48,326 nt of DNA. Origin: an uncultured Prevotellaceae bacterium (GTDB lineage Bacteria; Bacteroidota; Bacteroidia; Bacteroidales; Bacteroidaceae). The stretch is taken from positions 1 through 48,326 of the forward strand of contig CADCIB010000028.1 in the NCBI GenBank assembly GCA_902801375.1, given 5' to 3'. Shown here piece by piece: positions 42,018 through 48,326 of this stretch (position 1 is the stretch's first letter; each line of letters opens with the position of its first letter). Both the position numbers and the translations under genes were made by a program. Under the pieces are notes generated by a model. The model had not been told where the DNA came from, did not search any database, and worked only from the letters and a program-made list of their open reading frames with translations.

Positions 42018-44039
42018 ATGAAAAGAACATTCGGAATGTTGACCCTGTTGTTTGCAGTGGTTGCAACCTGGGCACAGATGCAGGATCCGACACACTTCAA
42101 GGTGTCGCAGAAGCAGGTGTCGCCAACAGAAGTAGAAGTCGTTTTCTCTGGAACCATCGAGAAAGGATGGCATGTGTATTCAACCGGTCTGGCCGACGAC
42201 GGCCCCATCTCTGCCACAGTAACCACCGAGAAGGCCGAAGGTGCCAAGCCCAAAGGCAAGCTGCAGGCACGTGGTAAGGAAATCAACACCTTCGACAAGG
42301 TGTTCGAACAGCAGTTGCGCTATTTCGAAAACTCCGTACAGTTTGTTCAGAAGTACGAAATCACAGGCAAGACCTACGACATCAAGGGTTTCTTGGAATA
42401 TGGCTGCTGCAACGACGAGATGTGCATGCCTCCGGGCAATGTGGAGTTCAGTTTCCAGGGCAAAGGTCCCGAAGATGCACCTGAAGCCACAGAGGAAACG
42501 ACAGAGGAAAAGGCGAATCCCGACTCTCTCGCCGCCGCCCTCGTGCCTGGCGATAGCATTGCCGCCGACACCACTGGCGTAGCAACGGGCGACCTTTGGA
42601 AACCCGTCATCAAGGAGTTGCAGGCTTACAACGGCGACGACAACAAGAACAGCTCCCTCTGGTACATCTTCCTGATGGGAATCCTTGGCGGTCTCGTGGC
42701 CTTGTTCACCCCCTGTGTGTGGCCCATCATTCCGATGACCGTCAGTTTCTTCCTCAAGCGTGCCAAGGACGATAAGAAGAAAGGCATCAAGGACGCCATC
42801 ACCTATGGCATCTCGATCGTCGTCATCTACGTCACTCTCGGACTGCTCATCACCGGCATCTTCGGAGCCAGTGCCCTGAATGCACTCTCCACCAATGCCG
42901 TGTTCAACATTTTCTTCTGTCTCCTCCTGGTGGTGTTCGCCCTCAGCTTCTTTGGCTGGTTCGAGCTGACGTTGCCTTCGTCGTGGACTAACAAGGTCGA
43001 CTCGAAAGCTTCGTCCACCAGTGGTTTGCTCAGCATCTTCCTCATGGCATTCACCCTTTCGCTGGTAAGCTTCTCCTGCACAGGCCCTATCATCGGTTTC
43101 CTGCTCGTCGACTTTGCCACCAGTGGCAGCTTCTGGGGACCCGCCATCGGCATGCTTGGCTTTGCCATTGCGTTGGCTTTGCCGTTCACACTCTTCGCTA
43201 TGTTCCCCACTTGGCTGAAGTCCGCACCGAAGTCGGGTGGCTGGATGAACACCATCAAGGTGGTGCTTGGTTTCATTGAGTTGGCTTTCGCTCTGAAGTT
43301 CTTCTCCGTGGCCGACCTGGCATATGGTTGGCGACTGCTCGACCGCGAAGTGTTCCTCTGCCTGTGGATTGTCATCTTCGGTGCCCTCGGTCTGTACCTC
43401 ATCGGCAAACTGAAGTTCCAGAGCGACTGGGAAGGCGGTGAGATGGACAAGCCCATGCCTGTAATTTGCATCATGATGGGCCTCTGCTCCATCGCATTTG
43501 CCATCTATATGGTGCCGGGTCTGTGGGGCGCTCCCTGTAAGGCAGTCAGCGCATTTGCACCGCCCATGTCCACACAAGACTTTAATCTCTACAAGGCCAA
43601 CGTCGTAGAGGCTAAATATAAGAACTACGAGGAAGGTATGGCTGCCGCCAAAGCGATGGGCAAACCCGTAATGGTCGACTTCACGGGCTTCGGTTGCGTG
43701 AACTGCCGCAAGATGGAAGCTGCCGTTTGGACCGACCCGCAGGTAGCCCAGAAACTGGAGAACGACTATGTGCTCATCTCGCTCTTTGTCGACGACAAGA
43801 CCCCGCTTGCCAAGCATATTGAGGTGACCGAGGAGAACGGTCAGAAGCGCACCCTACGCACCGTGGGTGACAAGTGGAGTTACTTGCAGCGCTCGAAGTT
43901 TGGTGCCAACGCCCAGCCGTTCTACGTGACGCTCGACAACGAGGGCAACCCCCTTGGCCCGTCAGCCGTCTACAAGGAGGACATCAACCTCTACCTGAAG
44001 TTCCTCGACACGGGTTTGAAGAACTATCGTAAAAAGTAA
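42018..44039 (+). CDS. dsbD: Thiol:disulfide interchange protein DsbD
   Basis: A 673-residue inner-membrane reductant carrier that passes electrons from cytoplasmic thioredoxin to periplasmic proteins. Signal peptide at about 1-20. An N-terminal periplasmic domain (about 25-150) has the Cys-containing motif YGCCNDEMCMPP. An acidic Ala/Thr linker follows (about 155-190), then eight membrane helices (about 212-505) with the redox cysteines FTPCVWPIIPMT and SFSCTGPIIGFL. A C-terminal thioredoxin-like domain carries GFGCVNCRK (Cys560, Cys563). All three redox pairs are present. A long T-tailed terminator follows. Confidence 0.94.
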   Translation: MKRTFGMLTLLFAVVATWAQMQDPTHFKVSQKQVSPTEVEVVFSGTIEKGWHVYSTGLADDGPISATVTTEKAEGAKPKGKLQARGKEINTFDKVFEQQLRYFENSVQFVQKYEITGKTYDIKGFLEYGCCNDEMCMPPGNVEFSFQGKGPEDAPEATEETTEEKANPDSLAAALVPGDSIAADTTGVATGDLWKPVIKELQAYNGDDNKNSSLWYIFLMGILGGLVALFTPCVWPIIPMTVSFFLKRAKDDKKKGIKDAITYGISIVVIYVTLGLLITGIFGASALNALSTNAVFNIFFCLLLVVFALSFFGWFELTLPSSWTNKVDSKASSTSGLLSIFLMAFTLSLVSFSCTGPIIGFLLVDFATSGSFWGPAIGMLGFAIALALPFTLFAMFPTWLKSAPKSGGWMNTIKVVLGFIELAFALKFFSVADLAYGWRLLDREVFLCLWIVIFGALGLYLIGKLKFQSDWEGGEMDKPMPVICIMMGLCSIAFAIYMVPGLWGAPCKAVSAFAPPMSTQDFNLYKANVVEAKYKNYEEGMAAAKAMGKPVMVDFTGFGCVNCRKMEAAVWTDPQVAQKLENDYVLISLFVDDKTPLAKHIEVTEENGQKRTLRTVGDKWSYLQRSKFGANAQPFYVTLDNEGNPLGPSAVYKEDINLYLKFLDTGLKNYRKK

Positions 44040-44057
44040 TCAGCATTCCATACATTG

Positions 44058-44096
44058 TGGGGCGCATCGGAATCAGCCGGTGCGCCCCATTTTTTT
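44058..44096 (+). terminator. dsbD terminator
   Basis: TGGGGCGCATCGG pairs with CCGGTGCGCCCCA (44058-44089), followed by seven T. Confidence 0.88.
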
Positions 44097-44222
44097 GTAA
44101 ATAGACTTTCGGTCTGTTATTGTCCACTTACCCAATAGCACTGAGCTATAATTACCATCAGAATTTAGGTTATTTAAACTATTTTATAGGATTCAATGCT
44201 GCATGTTGCAGCCGTTTTTGAG

Positions 44223-44240
44223 AAGAAACGATCGTTTCTT
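44223..44240. promoter_or_regulatory. Perfect 18-bp palindrome, possible operator
   Basis: AAGAAACGATCGTTTCTT is fully self-complementary. It lies about 405 bases ahead of the first fimbrillin gene in a non-coding region. A regulator-binding role is inferred from symmetry alone. Confidence 0.4.
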
Positions 44241-44645
44241 TCGTTTCGAAGTAACAATTTGAAAGCCTATTTGAAAGCACTCGGCATAAAAAGCACTTCG
44301 AATACTAATATGCTGATTACAGCCATATTTCCCACAACATCTTCATTAAAAAAAGCCGTCTTATCCATCTTTCTTGTCTTGAATGAATATAGATAAGACA
44401 GAATCATTACAAAACCAACTGCTTTTTAGTTAAATCGTCGATTTGTTTGTCGATACAATCAGTGTGATTTTATGTAAAGAAATCTCTAATTATTTTACTT
44501 TTTGCAAAATCATTCCCTTATGTTCAAGATTCGTTCGAGTTGGCGATATTTATCGATTAAAAATTTTTACAATAGTGAAATTCTTATATTTTAACAAAAC
44601 AACAAGATTTGAAATAATTGGTATTAATAATTTAAATTTTAGAGT

Positions 44646-46460
44646 ATGAAAAAATTTATGTATTTTGGCATCGCCGCCATCGCACTCAGCATGGCCGCAT
44701 GCTCCAGTGACGACGAAGTCGCACAGCCCGAGAACTTCGGCGAGGCTGTAAAGGCTCAGTTCACCATTTCGTTCCCGACAAAGACGGACACTCGTATGAC
44801 TTCCGCTGTTGTTCAGCAGGCTGGAACAATCGAGTCCTTCCGTGGTATGGAGAAGATTGCATTGATTCCGTTCGACCATGCTCCCATGGTGAGCACCGAC
44901 ACCCGTATGGGCGACAACATCTCGCTGACCAGCATGATTGTTCCCACGACTGCCACTGTTGAGAACTCTATTCCTGCTGCTACGCTGCAAGCTGTCAACA
45001 ACGCCGTGCTCTACAACAACGTTGAGGTGAAAGTGGGTACTGCAGGCTTCTTGTTCTATGGTAAGGCCATCGACAAGGCAGTAGGCGCTGACATTGCTAC
45101 TGGCAACACAGCTGATGCTGACATGCACACCTATGGTTATCTGACAGCTCCTGACCTGACAGGTAATCCCGCTTCGTTCACCTTCACGCCGAAGCAGATT
45201 TATACCGCTGCTCCTACAAGTGATGTGGGTACTAAGCTCGTGCAGTATCTGAACAATATTGCTCATGCAACAGGTTGGTTCAACACAGAGAATCAGGGTT
45301 ATCTCGACCTATTCACCAACTTTACTTCTATGCGCGCTGGTGCATCTGGTGATGTGAAGGCTTTGGTTCAGGATCTCTATGCTGAGATTTATTCAAATGC
45401 TGATGCTGTGGCAACTGCCATTAAGGCACAGATTGTTGCTGAAGGCTTCGCAACAGCAACAGAAGGTAGTGATGTGCTGACATTCGATACTTCTCTCGAT
45501 GGATTCCCCGCTGACCTGAACCTTCCCGATGGTGCTGCCGTGCTGAAGTTTACTGCCAATACCGATAATGGTGGTTCTTTCTCTCTCGTGACTGGCGAAA
45601 TCGTAGCTGGTACCAATCCCGACAACACCGGCCTGAACGTCGCTGCTTTGACAGACTATGTCTATCCTGCTGCTCTCTGGTATCGTGCCAACAGCCCCAT
45701 CAATATTGCTGCCGAATCCAAGAAGGCAGAATACGAAGAAGCACAGAATTGGACTGCAGTTCTTGGTGAATACGACGAAGAGAAGTCAGCCGTGAAGCTG
45801 AACACAAAGTCTATTGCTATCTACGATCCCATCCAGTATGCTGTGGCTCGTCTCGACATGACTGTACAGGCTGGTGCTGCCAAACTGGCTGACTTCAAGA
45901 CTCCCGCAGAGAATCCTTCAGATGATGAGCTCGTCATTCTGGCAAGTGCTGGCTTCCCTGTGACCGCAGTGCTTGTCGGTGGACAGAAGGCTGTTGACTT
46001 TGAGTTTAAACCCGTCACAACAGCTGATGCAGCAGAGTATACCATCTACGACAACACTCTGACTGGTGTAAATGCATTGAATGGTAATCCTTCTGCAACG
46101 AATTACACGCTCGTCCTTGAGACTGCTGAGTCTGCTAAGGTGAATGTCGCCATCGAGTTGACCAACAACACCGGCAAGGACTTCTTCGGCATCGAAGGCA
46201 GGCGCATCCCCGCAGGCTGTAAGTTCTATCTCGTTGGTGAGCTGGATCCCGCCAAAGGTATTGCACCCACTAATGGCTCCAAGCTGAACCAGGTGTTCAA
46301 GCAGGACTACTACACTACAGTCAACTTCACGATTGCTGACCTGAAGAAGGCTTACAACGTGATTCCTGACCTTCGCGCTCCGAAGCTCGAGCTCGGTCTG
46401 AGCGTAGACTTGACATGGCAGGAGGCCAACACCTATAATGTTACATTACAGGCAGAATAA
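44646..46460 (+). CDS. Fimbrillin-family lipoprotein (Mfa1/FimA-like), first copy
   Basis: A 604-residue surface pilin candidate. Lipoprotein signal peptide with lipobox SMAAC (Cys19), then an acidic SSDDE stretch. Arg50 in TKTDTRM lies where type V pilins are cut by an Arg-specific protease before assembly. The body alternates beta-rich segments (EKIALIPFDHAP, YPAALWYRANSPI, IQYAVARLDMTVQAG, VTAVLVGGQKAVDFEFKP). The C-terminal strand LELGLSVDLTWQEANTYNVTL resembles the donor strand of Mfa1-type fimbrillins. It shares most of these blocks with the next gene. Family assignment is by architecture and end motifs; overall similarity to named pilins is low. Confidence 0.78.
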   Translation: MKKFMYFGIAAIALSMAACSSDDEVAQPENFGEAVKAQFTISFPTKTDTRMTSAVVQQAGTIESFRGMEKIALIPFDHAPMVSTDTRMGDNISLTSMIVPTTATVENSIPAATLQAVNNAVLYNNVEVKVGTAGFLFYGKAIDKAVGADIATGNTADADMHTYGYLTAPDLTGNPASFTFTPKQIYTAAPTSDVGTKLVQYLNNIAHATGWFNTENQGYLDLFTNFTSMRAGASGDVKALVQDLYAEIYSNADAVATAIKAQIVAEGFATATEGSDVLTFDTSLDGFPADLNLPDGAAVLKFTANTDNGGSFSLVTGEIVAGTNPDNTGLNVAALTDYVYPAALWYRANSPINIAAESKKAEYEEAQNWTAVLGEYDEEKSAVKLNTKSIAIYDPIQYAVARLDMTVQAGAAKLADFKTPAENPSDDELVILASAGFPVTAVLVGGQKAVDFEFKPVTTADAAEYTIYDNTLTGVNALNGNPSATNYTLVLETAESAKVNVAIELTNNTGKDFFGIEGRRIPAGCKFYLVGELDPAKGIAPTNGSKLNQVFKQDYYTTVNFTIADLKKAYNVIPDLRAPKLELGLSVDLTWQEANTYNVTLQAE

Positions 46461-46505
46461 GCTGACACATTATTTATATATTAATTAACTAATCCATTTT
46501 AAAGT

Positions 46506-48152
46506 ATGAAGAAATTTTTTATTTTTGGAATGATTGGTGCCATGGCACTCTCATTCAACGCTTGTACTTCGGACGACGAAGTGGCAAACGAGAAGATTGA
46601 TCAGAAGGAAGTGAAGACCCGCTTCGCCCTTTCTCTGACCAACAGTGTAAAGACCCGTATGGACGCTAACCTCGCACAGGTTGACGAGCAGTTCCGCGGT
46701 ATGTCTGGCATCCAGGTGTTCGCTTTCAACGATGACGTTACAGCCAACAGCACCATTGCCAACAACCCCATTGCTCTGGCTGACTTCACCGCTTTCGACG
46801 CAGAGAACGTGAACGCCAAGGTTTACACCGACGTGACCATCCCCGTGGGAACATCAGACTTCCTGTTCTATGGTAAGATTGCCGACAACGGTGACGAAGG
46901 TGAGCTCATCGCTTCCTACGACAAGGAGACCCTGCAATTGGGTGCTTCCGTAGCTGACGCCATCAACTTCGACCTCGTGCCCATCGTGGACGATATTGAC
47001 TTCAGCGGTGGTGACGACATCGTCGCTGGCCTGAACGCAGTTTACGCTGCTATCCCCGAGGATGCTTCTTGGGATGAGCTGCGTGCTGCTTTCGAGACCC
47101 TGAAGGCTGGTTCTTGGAACTCTGTCGCTGCTTTCATGGAAGATCTGTATCAGGCTGTGGTGGCTGGCGATCCCAATGAGACAACGATCACCGGTGCCAT
47201 CGTGGCTGCAGGCTTCGTTACCGACAATGGTTATGCTGTGGTGAAGGACAACGGCTTCCCCCGCGACCTCGGTCTGCCCGACGGCGCCGTGCAGGTTGCT
47301 TTCGCTGACGGTGAATTCGCATACACCTATCCTTCCGTCGATGGTATGGACGTTCCTGCCATGACCGCCTACACGCATCCCGCCGAGCTCTACTACACCG
47401 TGAACACTAAGGGTGTCATTGACGAGGAGACCACTCACGCCCCGAACTTCAACAACTATGAGGTATGGAACGACGTGATTACAACTGAGTATGCTGAAAA
47501 CGTTGCTCCTGTGACCCTGACTACCAAGTCTGTGGTCCTGCTCGACCAGGTTCAGTATGCCGTAGGTCGTCTGGATGCTACCGTGAAGGTGAGCGCGGAG
47601 ACCGTGAAGGACAGCGGTGCTGAAGGTGGCGTGGCCAACTACGTGGCTGTTCCCGCTGACGGCTATCCCGTTACTGGTATCCTGATTGGTGGCCAGAAGC
47701 AGGTAACTTGGGACTTCACTCCCGTTGAAGACGCAGACGAGTTCACCATCTACGATGCCAACGTGGAAGGCGCTGCCGTTGTAGGCACAGCTTCTGAGCC
47801 CATGTACACCCTGGCTCTTGAGACAGCTTCTGACCAGGTTGTCAACATCGCTGTTGAGTTCGAGAACACTGGCGACGACTTCTACGGCATCAACCATCAG
47901 GTGATCCCCGCCGGCACGAAGTTCTATCTCGTTGCACAGCTCGACCCGACCAAGGCTAAGAACTATGCCTCTGGCGAACTCGACAAGGTGTTCTTCCAGG
48001 ATCACGCCACCAAGCTTGACCTGACCATCGGTGAGCTTTCTCTGCAGAACGCTTACAACGTGGTTCCCGACCTCCGCAGCCCGAAGCTCGAGTTCGGTCT
48101 GAGCGTGAACCTCGAGTGGCTTGAGGGTCTGATCTTCGAGCACACTTTCTAA
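46506..48152 (+). CDS. Fimbrillin-family lipoprotein (Mfa1/FimA-like), second copy
   Basis: A 548-residue paralogue of the preceding protein. Lipobox SFNAC (Cys20), TSDDEVAN after it, and VKTRM with Arg51 at the same distance from the lipidated Cys. Shared blocks include VGTSDFLFYGKI, HPAELYYTVNTKG, VQYAVGRLDATVKVS, VTGILIGGQKQVTWDFTPV and NVVPDLRSPKLEFGLSVNLEW. The last residues differ: the tail ends LEGLIFEHTF, so the terminal strand may be altered. It lies 45 bases after the first copy behind a similar AT-rich leader (ATTTTAAAGT before the ATG). Confidence 0.78.
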   Translation: MKKFFIFGMIGAMALSFNACTSDDEVANEKIDQKEVKTRFALSLTNSVKTRMDANLAQVDEQFRGMSGIQVFAFNDDVTANSTIANNPIALADFTAFDAENVNAKVYTDVTIPVGTSDFLFYGKIADNGDEGELIASYDKETLQLGASVADAINFDLVPIVDDIDFSGGDDIVAGLNAVYAAIPEDASWDELRAAFETLKAGSWNSVAAFMEDLYQAVVAGDPNETTITGAIVAAGFVTDNGYAVVKDNGFPRDLGLPDGAVQVAFADGEFAYTYPSVDGMDVPAMTAYTHPAELYYTVNTKGVIDEETTHAPNFNNYEVWNDVITTEYAENVAPVTLTTKSVVLLDQVQYAVGRLDATVKVSAETVKDSGAEGGVANYVAVPADGYPVTGILIGGQKQVTWDFTPVEDADEFTIYDANVEGAAVVGTASEPMYTLALETASDQVVNIAVEFENTGDDFYGINHQVIPAGTKFYLVAQLDPTKAKNYASGELDKVFFQDHATKLDLTIGELSLQNAYNVVPDLRSPKLEFGLSVNLEWLEGLIFEHTF

Positions 48153-48178
48153 GAAGTACATCGGTTTTCAATCCTTTA

Positions 48179-48215
48179 AAGGATGTCCGCTGCGACAACG
48201 GCGGCGGGCATCCTT
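48179..48215 (+). other. Hairpin between the second fimbrillin and the next lipoprotein gene
   Basis: AAGGATGTCCGC pairs with GCGGGCATCCTT (48179-48215) with one G-U pair. No T run follows, so it may be an attenuating or mRNA-stabilising hairpin rather than a full terminator. It could let major pilin mRNA exceed that of downstream genes. Confidence 0.55.
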
Positions 48216-48241
48216 CCCCAAACATCTAAAAAACAACCAGA

Positions 48242-48326
48242 ATGAGAAACCTGAAATACTGGGCACTCTGTGCCTGCTGTGCCATGGGCCTCGTGCCCGC
48301 AATGACCGCCTGCAACGGTATCGACG
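48242..48326 (+). CDS. Start of a lipoprotein gene, cut by the window end
   Basis: Only 28 residues are visible: a signal peptide (MRNLKYWALCACCAMGLVPA) with lipobox AMTAC, so Cys24 would be lipidated, then NGID. It lies 89 bases downstream of the second fimbrillin on the same strand. By position it is probably the next pilus subunit (anchor or tip protein), but the visible part cannot prove this. Confidence 0.65.
   Translation, partial: MRNLKYWALCACCAMGLVPAMTACNGID

Larger units (their letters stand above)
44040..44645. other. 606-bp AT-rich region upstream of the fimbrillin genes
   Basis: Begins with the dsbD terminator (44058-44096). The rest is AT-rich and non-coding in appearance; short open frames here lack start context and homology. 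It contains a perfect 18-bp palindrome (44223-44240) and GCTGCATGTTGCAGC just before it. A TACTTTTTG sequence at about 44496-44504 is a possible variant -7 box, which would give a long leader of about 135 bases before ATG 44646. This is the likely control region of the pilus locus. Confidence 0.65.

Noticed and set aside
44196-44649. Two short plus-strand open frames before the fimbrillin genes
   Set aside because: AT-rich, no family match, and the second overlaps the fimbrillin start; more likely leader sequence.

Overview
The window looks like chromosome of a Bacteroidota member, most likely a Prevotella-like Bacteroidales (Prevotellaceae). Four signs support this. Promoters have the Bacteroidota form TTTG-N19/20-TAnnTTTG, seen in full upstream of three tRNA transcription units, spmAB and several surface-protein genes. 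The families present are typical of the group: an S46 dipeptidyl-peptidase, Mfa/FimA-type fimbrillins, BspA-like leucine-rich-repeat proteins and an LPS-kinase-like protein. Four surface proteins end in a 'YD.xGRR ... KG ... KV..K' tail resembling type IX secretion signals. Short degenerate repeats are abundant. No rRNA, CRISPR array or intact insertion sequence was seen.

Layout. 1-6.6 kb: a MaoC-type hydratase, a broken AraC-family regulator, and a divergent four-gene export operon (TolC-like, HlyD-like, two ABC-2 permeases) with no ATPase gene beside it. 6.6-8.6 kb: a patatin-like lipase translationally coupled to an LPS-kinase-like gene, and a divergent FabZ-like hotdog protein; together they suggest envelope lipid work. 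8.7-9.3 kb: a relaxase remnant beside tRNA-Met. 9.4-13.9 kb: a Ca2+-type P-ATPase, ribF and a CPBP membrane protease in one probable operon. 14-20 kb: two large BspA-like surface proteins. 20-24 kb: fused SpmA/SpmB and pnp. 24-29.6 kb: tRNA-Val and tRNA-Leu, mannose-1-phosphate guanylyltransferase, a HIT protein, greA, a three-gene ECF sigma operon, an ADP-ribosylglycohydrolase and tRNA-Arg. 29.8-33.4 kb: a polysaccharide flippase and a DPP7-like peptidase. 33.7-40.2 kb: two secreted proteins sharing an unrecognised repeated module. 40.5-44 kb: a cysteine-desulfidase/serine-dehydratase-like protein and DsbD. 44.6 kb to the end: two tandem fimbrillin lipoproteins and the start of a third lipoprotein, probably a type V pilus locus.

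The most distinctive signal is not one gene. Degenerate tandem repeats with a 7-bp period, and GC-rich hairpin elements, occur both between genes and in frame inside conserved genes: the TolC-like protein (signal peptide and mid-protein), the Ca2+-ATPase (two copies of one tract), SpmAB and the UPF0597 enzyme. They appear as low-complexity inserts at places likely to be surface loops. A related-looking 170-bp element with about 32-bp terminal inverted repeats lies at 28399-28568. The second strong signal is the 'VYIQGL..LPEAWVKG' module, seen eight times across two neighbouring secreted proteins.
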